Positions 18,698 to 28,061 of a DNA stretch of 64,000 nucleotides are shown here, in pieces (within the stretch, counting starts at the first letter, position 1; each line of letters opens with the position of its first letter). Source of the DNA: Pedobacter quisquiliarum (GTDB lineage Bacteria; Bacteroidota; Bacteroidia; Sphingobacteriales; Sphingobacteriaceae); contig NZ_BMIL01000006.1 in NCBI RefSeq assembly GCF_014642175.1, positions 62,001 to 126,000 on the forward strand, read 5' to 3'. The notes under the pieces were generated by a model, which ran no database searches, had not been told where the DNA came from, and worked only from the letters and a program-made list of their open reading frames with translations. The position numbers were made by a program, and so were the translations under genes.

Positions 18698-20598
18698 TTT
18701 ACCTTAAGAATAACTTTTGCCTTGTCTGCCGTGGCAACCTGATTCATGAATTCTGCAAATGCAGCGTAATCTTTAGCAGGGTGCGTGCCGTCATTCAAAG
18801 TGAACTTGCGATAGTACAGCAGTTCATCACCTTTCTTTGTGATTTTAGCAACATAGTGCCCAAAAGGGGTCTTTAGATCAAAGTCCTTTGGCTGATACTC
18901 GATGCTGTAACCCGTTGGCAACTGATAACTAATTTCATCTTCATCTGTATAACCCCGGTTGATGTGCAAGGGCAGCTTCCGGTTAGACACCGCTTTTGTA
19001 ACAGGATGTCTGTTGAAGGCATTTGGTATCAGGTAAGCAGATTGTTGACTATGCGGTACGTACGCTCCAATGCGGATGTTCAATTTTTCCGTAGTTACCG
19101 GTTTTTCTGTCTTTTCCTGGGTTACGCTTACCTGGCTGAAATTGATATTGTCTACATCGTAGTAGTTGCTGAGGATTTTGGTTTGCTCGGAGAGTGGTTT
19201 TCTAATCAGCGCCTCATGTGTATCGTATTGCGCACCTTTATAGGTGGTGTTGGTGGTTCCGGTAATGCTGCCGGTTTTATCAACCAACAGGGTAGCCTTG
19301 CGGTGCGTTTCATTCATTTGCGTACTTAGCACTGGCGTGCGCAACAATTTACCGCCGTTTTCTGTGCAGGCAAGTACCAGTCGGTCGTCTGTAAAGTCGC
19401 CTAAAAAGCCAAAAGGCACGTTCTGGTTGGTACATTCAAGCCAGGTGGTGTCATTACCAAGCGGAAGTGCCAGGATCACGTGGTTGCCCTGATCCATACT
19501 CGCAAATTCAGGATCCATGCTTTGCTTTCTGCTCCCGGCATACACCACACAGTAGTAGGATGGGATGTCTACTGCGGCAAGCAGGCTTTGCATGTAGCTC
19601 ACCAGGGCCTTGCAATCACCGTAGCCTAGCCGGTCCACATCGCTGGAGAACATTGGCTGAAAGCCACCAATGCCAATTTGCACGCTGATGTACCGCGTCT
19701 TACGCTGCATATACTCGTAAATGCGCTTCGCTTTTTCTTTATCTGAATCAACCCCTTGAACCAGGGACTTCATTTCTGCTACGACAGCAGGACTCAGGTT
19801 CTGCCTGGTTTTAATCAGGTCGGTATAAATCCACTTGCCTAGCTCATCCCAATTGCTGTATTTTCCTTTGGTCCGGTAATAAGAGAATTGCTCAGGGGCA
19901 ATCTTAACGTAGGTTCTATAATCGTCTGGCGAGGGTGCATAGGGCTCCTGTTTAAAGGCGGGAAGGTTCTCCACGGTCCAGGTGAGGCGTTTCTGCTTAT
20001 CCACCTGAGATTCCTTTGCTTCGCCTTTATAGTTGTAAGCTTTAATGCGGATTTTCTCCTGTGGAGCAGCATTGAAGGTGTACACGCTCTTTTCTACAGA
20101 AAGGTCTGGTTGCGGATTCGCGTACCAGTCGGGTATAATGAGGTTCTGTTTTAAGCGCAGTTCATATTCATAGACCATAGTAAATGGATACGAAGTGATT
20201 GTCGGGTTGTAATATTTTAACCGGTCATCCTCGTATAGGGAAAAATCGCTAACGGCGCTTTGGTCGTTAAAGTTGCTCAGGTTAAACTTCGATACCGACA
20301 TGCCTTGTGCGTCCAGGATCTGACCCTTGGCACTTTTGATTACCGTATTCTTGTTGTAGGGCAGGATGAGGAGGGCATGTTCATCGCCACCTTTATTCAA
20401 CACAGTTACAACTTCCCTTACAGTATAAACGACGTTGTCTGCGCTAAGCATGTTCAGGGTTGTTTCTTTTTCCCGGACCACAGCGCTGGCGCCAAAACGT
20501 AGGGATGGTGGTATGTCAGCGGCGCGGTAGGCGATTTGTCCCAAGGTGGTGATTGCGGGTATGGTGAAGAACATCACCAGTGCGGCTACTTTACGCAT
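18694..20598 (-). CDS. DUF3857/transglutaminase-like exported protein, intact triad
   Basis: The 634-residue product has a Sec signal peptide (about 1-20) and a DUF3857 beta-domain (about 50-220). A transglutaminase-like core (about 280-390) follows: the nucleophile is C329 in GYGDCKALV, the His is H373 in GNHVILALP and the acidic partner is in TWLECT (E388). A C-terminal beta region completes it. It is probably periplasmic or surface-exposed. The substrate is unknown; the fold can act as a protease, a cross-linker or a binding protein. It overlaps the stop of its upstream paralogue by one base, so both are made together. Confidence 0.85.
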   Translation of the reverse strand: MRKVAALVMFFTIPAITTLGQIAYRAADIPPSLRFGASAVVREKETTLNMLSADNVVYTVREVVTVLNKGGDEHALLILPYNKNTVIKSAKGQILDAQGMSVSKFNLSNFNDQSAVSDFSLYEDDRLKYYNPTITSYPFTMVYEYELRLKQNLIIPDWYANPQPDLSVEKSVYTFNAAPQEKIRIKAYNYKGEAKESQVDKQKRLTWTVENLPAFKQEPYAPSPDDYRTYVKIAPEQFSYYRTKGKYSNWDELGKWIYTDLIKTRQNLSPAVVAEMKSLVQGVDSDKEKAKRIYEYMQRKTRYISVQIGIGGFQPMFSSDVDRLGYGDCKALVSYMQSLLAAVDIPSYYCVVYAGSRKQSMDPEFASMDQGNHVILALPLGNDTTWLECTNQNVPFGFLGDFTDDRLVLACTENGGKLLRTPVLSTQMNETHRKATLLVDKTGSITGTTNTTYKGAQYDTHEALIRKPLSEQTKILSNYYDVDNINFSQVSVTQEKTEKPVTTEKLNIRIGAYVPHSQQSAYLIPNAFNRHPVTKAVSNRKLPLHINRGYTDEDEISYQLPTGYSIEYQPKDFDLKTPFGHYVAKITKKGDELLYYRKFTLNDGTHPAKDYAAFAEFMNQVATADKAKVILKVN

Positions 20599-22574
20599 TA
20601 CTTTGTTTTCTGAAGAATTAAATCAATCTTTTGTTGCTGGATTATTTTGCTGTAGAATTCCTTTAAAGACAGATATTCTTCAGGTGTATAAACAGGTTTG
20701 TTCAACTGGAGCAAGCCACTAAAGCTCAGCATTGTATCATCCAGTTTAGTAACCGTTTGATACCGCCCACCATTTTGTGAAAGTCCGATGGCAATGTCTT
20801 TTGGGGCTTCTGCAAACTCGAACTTCTCCGGCAGGGTGAGTATCATACTTACCCTTGTTTCCGTGGCGGCACCCATGTCAACAGGATAGCTGCGTTCGTT
20901 TAATTTGAAGGGGTTACTTGCGATGCGGTTTAAGAAGTTTGGATTATAAAAGAGCTTGCTGTAATCGGTACCTTCAAACTGGTCGATGGTAATTTCGTAA
21001 CGCTCCTCAAGTATTTTGTCCAGGCTGTCTACATTGATCACTTCGTGTTTGGTGATCTCAAAAGATGGGTTCTGTTCATCAAACTGCTGAACGTAGGCAT
21101 CAATGGAGCCGGCTTCAGCAATTCTTTCCCGTTTGTGGTAGGCGTTGTATCCGCTTGAAAAGGTGTATAGCGTTCCTTTGATCTTTCCGTCTGTATCTAA
21201 TTTTGCAACCAGGTTGTACTTAACGGCATCTTTCTGGCTGGCTTTGATGTCGAACCAGTAGGAAGCTTTCTTGAAGTTGACTACGCGTCCCTTGCCATTC
21301 AGGCATCGCATTGGAAGCAAACCAAAAGGCAGCAGGGGTTCTGAAGCATCAAGCAGGTAATCCGTACCGCCGATGTTTAGCTTCGCAATGACATAGTCGA
21401 ACTCGGTGATTACGGGGTAAAGGTCGCCCACCACACCATTTTGGCGGGTAGAAAGAATTACAGCATCCGGATTAAATCCGGCAGCATTGAGCGCTGAAAT
21501 TAGGGCGAGGTTAATGTCGCCAATATTGCCAGAGCGGGCTTCCAGTGCCTTCTTGACATCTTTTTCGCTGTATTTCCCCAGGTAATTGTTCCATTTGATA
21601 CGGTCTTTGATGTAAGCGAAAACGGCTTTTGCTTTGCTCAGGGAATCGGTTGCATCTTTGAGGATCTCCGGCATCTTGGCTGCAAAAAGATCCTTTTGTT
21701 TCATCTGACCACCGAAGCTGCGATCGGAGGTAAGCTCATAATCAACATCTTTCCAGCTTCTGGTGATGTTTGAACGACCGCCATCGGCGTGGTGCACATC
21801 CGATAATTCGAAGTTAATTACTGACTTAAAGTTTGATGCAGTCGTCATGTAGGCCTCTTCCTTAAAGGCCGCGACATCTTTCATGATGTACGTCATTTTG
21901 GAGCAATCCATGCCATTGGCACCAATCCGTAGGCATTCACGTTGTACAACCCCGTTTTGGGAGGTGAGTCCTCGTGATCCCCTTAGGGAAACATTGAAGT
22001 TGTAGTTTGCAGGAATCAGCGCGATGAACTCGCTATGTTGTTTCGGAATGTCACCTTGGAACTCCCAACTGGTAAAATTGAAGATGCTTTGTCGCTTAAG
22101 TCTGTAGCTGTATTCAATTACGCTGCCGGGTTTAAGGTTGGGCATGGTGAATTTGACAAGCTTTAGGTAGCGGTTCTTGTTTTCGGTGAATACGCGCTTT
22201 GGGTCGACATCATTTTGTTGAATGCTCCCGTTGTCGTGATAGTAGCTGGTCGCTTTGAAATCATACATTTCATCCGCGGCATTGTTGTAAATGCGGAGTG
22301 GAATTTCGATGTCTCCACTCTTAAAACCCTCTGCGTTAATGATCTTAATCTTAACATGGTAGTGGTAGTCGATGTACAGCCTGCCGGTCTGGTCATCCTT
22401 TTGGATTTGTCCGGTTCCGAATTCACGGATGACTTCTGCATCAGCGGTGCTGTCGACTTTTGCTTTGTTAGACAAGAAATCTGAAGGGTTGTGTTTTCCA
22501 TATGGAAAATCCTGCGCGTGGGTTGCGCCAAAGGTTAATAGTAGAAGTGCTACTATTGAAAAGCGTTTAATCAT
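20598..22574 (-). CDS. DUF3857/transglutaminase-like exported protein, degenerate active site
   Basis: The 658-residue product has a signal peptide (about 1-20) and the same DUF3857-then-transglutaminase layout as the next gene. At the position of the catalytic Cys it has Ile (I351 in SGNIGDINLAL), and the usual His is Tyr (FDYVIAKL); the Asp in LLDAS is kept. The core is therefore likely non-catalytic. It is the first gene of a two-gene unit, overlapping its catalytically complete paralogue by one base. A binding or regulatory role for this copy is an inference from the missing residues. Confidence 0.84.
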   Translation of the reverse strand: MIKRFSIVALLLLTFGATHAQDFPYGKHNPSDFLSNKAKVDSTADAEVIREFGTGQIQKDDQTGRLYIDYHYHVKIKIINAEGFKSGDIEIPLRIYNNAADEMYDFKATSYYHDNGSIQQNDVDPKRVFTENKNRYLKLVKFTMPNLKPGSVIEYSYRLKRQSIFNFTSWEFQGDIPKQHSEFIALIPANYNFNVSLRGSRGLTSQNGVVQRECLRIGANGMDCSKMTYIMKDVAAFKEEAYMTTASNFKSVINFELSDVHHADGGRSNITRSWKDVDYELTSDRSFGGQMKQKDLFAAKMPEILKDATDSLSKAKAVFAYIKDRIKWNNYLGKYSEKDVKKALEARSGNIGDINLALISALNAAGFNPDAVILSTRQNGVVGDLYPVITEFDYVIAKLNIGGTDYLLDASEPLLPFGLLPMRCLNGKGRVVNFKKASYWFDIKASQKDAVKYNLVAKLDTDGKIKGTLYTFSSGYNAYHKRERIAEAGSIDAYVQQFDEQNPSFEITKHEVINVDSLDKILEERYEITIDQFEGTDYSKLFYNPNFLNRIASNPFKLNERSYPVDMGAATETRVSMILTLPEKFEFAEAPKDIAIGLSQNGGRYQTVTKLDDTMLSFSGLLQLNKPVYTPEEYLSLKEFYSKIIQQQKIDLILQKTK

Positions 22575-22706
22575 AAATGAGCATTAGAAGCCCGAAGATA
22601 ATTGAAATCCCGTGGTTATCAAATAAATTGAAATAAGCGGATCATTTTTACGACTTTTGAATGAAACAGCAGCGGGAACCGCGCTAAACAGAAAGAATAG
22701 ACTCTA

Positions 22707-23747
22707 ATGAAATTAAACTTAAAACGCCCACTTGCTTTTTTTGACCTGGAGACAACTGGTGTAAATGTAGCCTCCGACAGAATTGTTGAAATTGCTATTT
22801 TAAAGGCTATGCCAGATGGTACCGAGGTTGTAAAATCAATGCGTATCAATCCTGAGATTCCGATTCCGCTTGCTTCATCATTGATTCACGGTATTTATGA
22901 AGAGCACATCAAAGATGCGCCGACTTTCGCCATGGTTGCTCAGGAGCTTGCCGATTTTATCGGTGATGCAGATCTTGCGGGTTACAATTCTAACCGCTTC
23001 GACATTCCTGTTCTGCTGGAGGAATTCCTTCGCGTGGGTGTGGACTTCGACATGTCTGACCGCAAGTTTGTGGACGTACAGAATATCTTCCACCAGATGG
23101 AACAACGTACCTTGAGAGCAGCATATAAGTTTTACTGCGATAAAGATATCGTAAATGCACACTCTGCGGAAGCTGATATCACGGCGACATATCATGTGTT
23201 ACTTGCACAACTTGAACGTTACAAGGACATGGATTTTGAAGATAAACAGGGTAACATTTCCAAGCCTGTTCAGAATGATGTAGATGCACTTCATGTGTTT
23301 ACGAACATGAACAAACCGGTAGATTTCGCTGGTCGCATGGTGTATAATGAAGATAACCAGGAGACATTCAACTTCGGTAAACATAAGGGTAAGTGTTGCG
23401 AGCAGGTGTTTGACATCGAGCCCAGCTATTATGCCTGGATGAAACAGGGTGATTTCCCTTTATACACCAAAAAGAAGCTGGATGAGATCTGGGCAAGGTG
23501 GAATAAGAAGAAGGATGAAGCCAAAGCAGCTAAGCTTGCACAGCAGGCGGCACTAAAAGAACAAGCGGCTGAAGCTGGTATGCCGGAAGCTGCACAAACT
23601 GCTGCACCACAGGCTGCACAATCACCGCAGGTGCAGAAGAACCCTGTTCCTGTAAACCGCCCGAGCTTTAAGCAGGCCAACCCTAAACCAGCGAAGGATA
23701 TCACCAATGATATGCTGGAGCAGTTAAAAATGAAATTCGGTAAATAA
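22707..23747 (+). CDS. DEDDh 3'-5' exonuclease (DNA polymerase III epsilon-type)
   Basis: The 346-residue product starts with FFDLETTGVN (D13, E15), followed by NRFDIPVLLEEF and the HxxxxD end HSAEADITA; these give the DEDDh active site. The second part (about 220-265) contains FGKHKGKCCEQVF, a small DUF3820-like Cys/Trp region. An Ala/Gln/Pro-rich linker and a short conserved tail finish it. It is probably a proofreading or repair exonuclease; the stand-alone layout differs from a replicative epsilon subunit. It stands 9 nt before an M1 peptidase gene on the same strand, a pairing without clear functional meaning. Confidence 0.88.
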   Translation: MKLNLKRPLAFFDLETTGVNVASDRIVEIAILKAMPDGTEVVKSMRINPEIPIPLASSLIHGIYEEHIKDAPTFAMVAQELADFIGDADLAGYNSNRFDIPVLLEEFLRVGVDFDMSDRKFVDVQNIFHQMEQRTLRAAYKFYCDKDIVNAHSAEADITATYHVLLAQLERYKDMDFEDKQGNISKPVQNDVDALHVFTNMNKPVDFAGRMVYNEDNQETFNFGKHKGKCCEQVFDIEPSYYAWMKQGDFPLYTKKKLDEIWARWNKKKDEAKAAKLAQQAALKEQAAEAGMPEAAQTAAPQAAQSPQVQKNPVPVNRPSFKQANPKPAKDITNDMLEQLKMKFGK

Positions 23748-23756
23748 GCTGCTTTA

Positions 23757-25616
23757 ATGAAGAAGATTTTCCTGGCCTTCCTTTTAGGTCTTTGCGTAGA
23801 TGTGGCCTCTGCCCAGCAGGGCTTGCCAGTGCCAGCTGAAGTTCAGCGGGCCTATAATAAAGGTACCAGAGACATTTCCGGAAAGCCAGGAAAGCACTAC
23901 TGGCAAAACCATGCTGTTTATGCCTTGAAGGTCGACTTCAATCCCGGTACCCGGTTGATCAGTGGTCAGGTTGAAATCAAATACCAGAACAATAGTCCGG
24001 ATACGCTTAAACAACTCTGGTTTAAGTTGTACCCAAACTTGTACAAAAAAGGTGTAGCAGGGAAGTCCAGAATCTCGGAAGCAGATAAACATTCCGGTGT
24101 TGCAATCAAGGATCTTAAGATTGGAGACCGTGTGCTGAATACGGATGCTTACGTAATTGATGGCACGAATATGCATGCTAACATTGCAGGGCTAAGTCCC
24201 GGTAAGAGCGTGACCATCAAGCTATCTTATAGCTATACCTTAAACAAAGGTTCACACGTACGTACGGGTCAGGTAGACGAGGGTGCATACTTTGTTGCAT
24301 ACTTCTTTCCGAGAGTAGCGGTCTACGATGATCTGGATGGCTGGAACAAATTTCCATACACCGGAGAAGAAGAGTTTTACAATGACTTTGGCGATTACAA
24401 GGCAGAAATCACCGTTCCGGAAAACTACGTTGTATGGGCAACAGGTGATCTGAAAAATGCAGACAAGGTCCTTAATAAGAAGGTCGCAGAGCGTTTAGAA
24501 CTTGCAGAGGGTGTTGATTCTGTCGTGAACATCATCTCAAAAGCAGATCTTGAAAAACAAACCGTGACGAACAAAGGCGTTAATACCTTTAAGTTTGATG
24601 CGCGGTATGTGCCTGATTTTGCATTTGCCGTAAGCAACCACTACCTATGGAAATCCACCAGTGTAGTTGTGGATTCCGCAAGTCTAAGACGTACAAGGGT
24701 AGATGCGGTGTTTAACGAAAATCACAAAGACTACTATGAGGTGATTGACTTTGCCAGACACACGGTACATGCGATGAGCCATGTGTTTCCAAAATGGCCG
24801 TATCCATATCCACATGAGACCATCTTCGATGGGCTGGACCAGATGGAATACCCGATGATGGTAAATGACAATCCGGTAAAAGAACGTGATGATGCCATCA
24901 CACTGACTGTACATGAGATTTTCCATACGATGTTCCCATTCTATATGGGTACGAATGAGACCAAACATGCCTGGATGGACGAAGGTTGGGCCACTATAGG
25001 GGAGTGGGAAATTGGTCCTATGATTGAACCAAAGATGGTAGATACTTATGGCGTTGAACCCACAGCCAGTACCTCCGGCCGCAAAGATGATACGCCAATC
25101 ACAACCTTAACGACTGAACTTAAAGGTGCGGGTACTTTTACAAACTCCTATCCGAAGCCAGCAATGGGTTATCTGTTTGTGAAAGACTACTTAGGCGAGG
25201 CCTTGTTTACTAAAGCATTACACCACTACATCAAGAATTGGAATGGCAAACATCCAATGCCGCATGATTTCTTCTACAGCATGAATGAAGGCTCAGGGAA
25301 AAACATGGATTGGTTCTGGAAGCGGTGGTTTTATGAGGAAGGTGTAACGGATTTGGGTATTGCAGGTGCTACAAAAGTAGCATCAGGCTATGAGATTCGC
25401 ATTGACAATAAAAGCAATAAACCGCTTCCAATTGATCTGCTGTTAACTTACGCTGATGGTACACAGGAATCTATGCACCGGACCATTGGTGTCTGGGAAA
25501 GTGGTGCAAGCTCGGTAAAGATTGAAGTGCCTACAAAGAAGGCCTTGAAGCGCATATTACTAGGCGGGCCGCATACACCTGACAAGAATAAAAGCGACAA
25601 CATCATGAATCTTTAA
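23757..25616 (+). CDS. M1 family metallopeptidase
   Basis: The 619-residue secreted peptidase has a signal peptide of about 19 residues. The zinc motif HEIFH (H386-H390) and E409 in DEGWA stand exactly 18 residues apart, as in gluzincin M1 enzymes. The N-terminal beta-sandwich (about 45-250) carries YQNNSPDTLKQLWFKLYPN. The GxMEN exopeptidase motif of classical aminopeptidases appears here as DQMEYPMM, as in other Bacteroidetes members. It is probably periplasmic or surface-located and degrades peptides. A weak hairpin with TTTTTT follows the stop. Confidence 0.9.
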   Translation: MKKIFLAFLLGLCVDVASAQQGLPVPAEVQRAYNKGTRDISGKPGKHYWQNHAVYALKVDFNPGTRLISGQVEIKYQNNSPDTLKQLWFKLYPNLYKKGVAGKSRISEADKHSGVAIKDLKIGDRVLNTDAYVIDGTNMHANIAGLSPGKSVTIKLSYSYTLNKGSHVRTGQVDEGAYFVAYFFPRVAVYDDLDGWNKFPYTGEEEFYNDFGDYKAEITVPENYVVWATGDLKNADKVLNKKVAERLELAEGVDSVVNIISKADLEKQTVTNKGVNTFKFDARYVPDFAFAVSNHYLWKSTSVVVDSASLRRTRVDAVFNENHKDYYEVIDFARHTVHAMSHVFPKWPYPYPHETIFDGLDQMEYPMMVNDNPVKERDDAITLTVHEIFHTMFPFYMGTNETKHAWMDEGWATIGEWEIGPMIEPKMVDTYGVEPTASTSGRKDDTPITTLTTELKGAGTFTNSYPKPAMGYLFVKDYLGEALFTKALHHYIKNWNGKHPMPHDFFYSMNEGSGKNMDWFWKRWFYEEGVTDLGIAGATKVASGYEIRIDNKSNKPLPIDLLLTYADGTQESMHRTIGVWESGASSVKIEVPTKKALKRILLGGPHTPDKNKSDNIMNL

Positions 25617-25627
25617 GGTTGTAAGGA

Positions 25628-25709
25628 GCCTTTTTTGATGCTTATTTGGCCTTTTTGATGATGCTTACGACGTCTGTTTGATGAAGCTAACTATGCCTTT
25701 TTGATGAAG
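25628..25709. repeat. Degenerate short repeat around the queG 3' end
   Basis: Three copies of a GCCTTTTTGATG-type unit occur at 25628, 25649 and 25695, plus a partial copy with TTTGATGAAG near 25677. The last copy encodes the final residues of QueG. The others lie after its stop, in the gap before the M1 gene. Confidence 0.5.
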
Positions 25710-26626
25710 TTGATGTTACGGGTTAGCCCTTGAAACTGGGTACGCTTTACCGCGGAGTTTTTGAAGATGGTACTGAATACCTCCTGCGTGATGTCCTGCC
25801 AATCTTCCTTTTTCATCTCCAACAAGCCAGGTTTTGGTATAAATTCTTCAACAGCATGTGGTACTGAAAATCGGTTCCAAGGGCATACATCCTGACAAAT
25901 GTCACAGCCAAACATCCAGTTTTCCATCTTGCCACTAAATTGCGGTGCAATTTGATCTTTTAATTCTATTGTTAAATAGGAGATGCACTTATTGGCATCT
26001 ACAACAGCCGGTGCAATGATGGCATCGGTTGGGCAAGCATCCAGACATCTTGTGCAGCTGCCGCAATGATCTGTTTGGATGTTTTCGTCATATTCAAGAT
26101 CCAGGTCTATGATGAGCTCTGCGATAAAAAAGAAGGATCCGGTCTTCTTAGCAATCAGGTTGCTGTTCTTCCCAATCCAGCCTAAACCGGACTTTTTGGC
26201 CCAGGCACGGTCGAGCACCGGCGCAGAGTCGGTAAAGGCTCTACCACTAACTTCACCTATATTTTCCTGTATGTAGGCTAATAGCTTCGCCAGCTTGTCT
26301 TTTATAACAACATGATAATCTGCCCCATAAGCGTATTTAGAAATCTTAGGTGCTTCCGGGTCATGCTGGGTTTCTTCGGGATAGTAATTGAGCGTTAGGC
26401 TGATCACTGAACGTGCACCATCTACCAATAATCGGGGATCAAGTCGTTTGTCAAAGTGATTTTCCATGTATTGCATGGTGCCATGCATGCTTTGTTTGAG
26501 CCAGTTTTCAAGTCTAGGCGCCTCTTCTTCAAGGAATGCTGCTTTGGAAATACCGCATTGCGCGAAGCCCAGTCGCAGGGCTTCAGCCTTGATCAGCTTG
26601 CTGTATACTGCGGTATTTGCGTTCAT
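25691..26626 (-). CDS. queG: Epoxyqueuosine reductase
   Basis: The 311-residue product has two ferredoxin-type clusters, [12 protein letters not shown] and the [11 protein letters not shown] block near residue 240. The cobalamin-binding N-terminal domain carries [22 protein letters not shown]. QueG reduces epoxyqueuosine to queuosine in tRNA. The C-terminus is short, without the HEAT extension seen in some homologues. The start at 26626 lies 6 nt from a TATCTTTG -7 box. Small direct repeats overlap its final codons. Other queuosine genes are not in the window. Confidence 0.93.
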   Translation of the reverse strand: MNANTAVYSKLIKAEALRLGFAQCGISKAAFLEEEAPRLENWLKQSMHGTMQYMENHFDKRLDPRLLVDGARSVISLTLNYYPEETQHDPEAPKISKYAYGADYHVVIKDKLAKLLAYIQENIGEVSGRAFTDSAPVLDRAWAKKSGLGWIGKNSNLIAKKTGSFFFIAELIIDLDLEYDENIQTDHCGSCTRCLDACPTDAIIAPAVVDANKCISYLTIELKDQIAPQFSGKMENWMFGCDICQDVCPWNRFSVPHAVEEFIPKPGLLEMKKEDWQDITQEVFSTIFKNSAVKRTQFQGLTRNINFIKKA

Positions 26627-26631
26627 TACTG

Positions 26632-26639
26632 CAAAGATA
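26632..26639 (-). promoter_or_regulatory. -7 box of queG
   Basis: TATCTTTG on the minus strand is an exact TAnnTTTG box. It ends 5 nt before the queG ATG, implying a leader of almost zero length. Confidence 0.5.
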
Positions 26640-26703
26640 GCGTATTGCCCACAAACCTTTCAATGTAAAAGTTGTTGTGCTATTAAACATAAAAACACTA
26701 AAA

Positions 26704-26913
26704 ATGGAAAATATTGAACCGCAAAACAGCAAGGATGTTAATCCAGAGCCAAAGCCGATAGAACACGATTACGATAAACATAAAGCTGACCCAGGACCTT
26801 CTAAGGAAGCCGTATTTGAACAAAACGATAAGGGTGCAGGACCTACTATGAAGTGGATTATCCCAATCATTCTGGTTATCCTATTCATCCTTTGGTTCGT
26901 TTTCGGAAGATAG
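26704..26913 (+). CDS. Small single-span membrane protein
   Basis: The 69-residue product starts MENIEPQNSKDVN. About 40 polar residues, rich in Pro, Glu and Asp, precede one C-terminal hydrophobic segment (about 50-66) that ends FVFGR. I chose the ATG at 26704; a longer in-frame start at 26677 adds nine residues that look like leader sequence. I do not recognise a family. It is a single gene with a strong terminator 8 nt after the stop. It could be a small regulatory or structural membrane peptide; nothing more can be said. Confidence 0.6.
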   Translation: MENIEPQNSKDVNPEPKPIEHDYDKHKADPGPSKEAVFEQNDKGAGPTMKWIIPIILVILFILWFVFGR

Positions 26914-26921
26914 ATATACAG

Positions 26922-26950
26922 GTCCCTGCTATTAATATGCAGGGACTTTG
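26922..26950 (+). terminator. Intrinsic terminator after the small membrane protein gene
   Basis: Perfect 8-bp arms GTCCCTGC and GCAGGGAC with a 9-nt loop are followed by TTTG. It also lies between the convergent ruvB and this gene. Confidence 0.7.
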
Positions 26951-26998
26951 TGAATTGAATTTGTAATTAACTTTCGTGAAAAGCGATTTATAATCCGC

Positions 26999-28021
26999 TT
27001 AGAACAGCCTTCCGGATTGGCTATGGTAGTTCCGGTTTAGATGTTTATAGGCCGCTTCAGTAACCTCGCGACCTCGAGAGGTGCGCATAATGTAACCTTC
27101 CTGAATTAGGAACGGTTCATAGACTTCTTCAATGGTACCTTCGTCTTCCCCAACCGCGGTGGCTATTGTCTTCAGACCAACCGGTCCTCCTTTGAACTTA
27201 TCAATGATGGTAAGCAAAATCTTGTTGTCCATTTCATCCAGACCATGTTCATCAACATTAAGCGCAGTAAGTGCGTAACGGGCAATGTCGGTGTCGATCT
27301 CTCCATTGCCTTTAATCTGCGCAAAATCCCTGGTTCTTCTTAACAAAGCATTGGCAATCCTGGGGGTTCCACGACTTCTTCTGGCGATTTCATATGCTCC
27401 TTCGTCCGTAATTGGCGTCTTCAGGATCTCTGATGAGCGCTGAACGATTGTGGTCAGTAGTTTGGCGTCGTAATATGCCAGGCGGGAGTTGATGCCGAAG
27501 CGGGCACGTAACGGTGCCGTAAGTAGTCCGGATCTGGTTGTTGCACCCACCAGGGTGAAAGGATTCAAGCTAATCTGCACGGACCGGGCATTAGGGCCAC
27601 TCTCCAGCATGATATCAATCTTGAAATCTTCCATCGCAGCATAAAGATATTCCTCAACCAGCGGGCTGAGACGGTGGATCTCATCTATAAAGAGTACATC
27701 ACCCGTTTCCAGGTTGGTCAGCAAGCCGGCAAGATCTCCTGGTTTATCGAGCACCGGCCCTGAAGTGATCTTAATGCCTACATTCATCTCGTTAGCGATG
27801 ATGTGTGAAAGCGTGGTTTTCCCAAGGCCGGGAGGGCCATGGAGAAGCACGTGATCCAGCGGTTCTCCGCGAAGCTTTGCTGCTGCCACGAAAATCTTTA
27901 AATTCTCCATGATCTTCTCCTGGCCGGTGAAATCATCAAAAGCCTGCGGGCGCAGTACTTTCTCTATGTCACGCTCATTAGGGCTTAGGCTATCGGAGGA
28001 TGGGTCAAGATTTTCATTCAT
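26999..28021 (-). CDS. ruvB: Holliday junction branch migration ATPase RuvB
   Basis: The 340-residue AAA+ protein has Walker [10 protein letters not shown], Walker [21 protein letters not shown], sensor 1 GATTRSG and an arginine finger in APLRARFG. A winged-helix C-terminal domain carries [15 protein letters not shown]. It is the hexameric motor that drives branch migration with RuvA. Length is normal. It is probably a separate unit: a TAACTTTG -7 box sits 4 nt before the ATG and overlaps the intergenic gap with the upstream gene. Confidence 0.96.
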   Translation of the reverse strand: MNENLDPSSDSLSPNERDIEKVLRPQAFDDFTGQEKIMENLKIFVAAAKLRGEPLDHVLLHGPPGLGKTTLSHIIANEMNVGIKITSGPVLDKPGDLAGLLTNLETGDVLFIDEIHRLSPLVEEYLYAAMEDFKIDIMLESGPNARSVQISLNPFTLVGATTRSGLLTAPLRARFGINSRLAYYDAKLLTTIVQRSSEILKTPITDEGAYEIARRSRGTPRIANALLRRTRDFAQIKGNGEIDTDIARYALTALNVDEHGLDEMDNKILLTIIDKFKGGPVGLKTIATAVGEDEGTIEEVYEPFLIQEGYIMRTSRGREVTEAAYKHLNRNYHSQSGRLF

Positions 28022-28025
28022 GGCG

Positions 28026-28033
28026 CAAAGTTA
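28026..28033 (-). promoter_or_regulatory. -7 box of ruvB
   Basis: TAACTTTG on the minus strand fits TAnnTTTG and ends 4 nt before the ATG. TTTA, one mismatch from the -33 TTTG, lies about 20 nt upstream. Transcription from it would start at or next to the ATG. Confidence 0.5.
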
Positions 28034-28061
28034 GGATAAATTAGCAGGAATGCTAAAAAGG

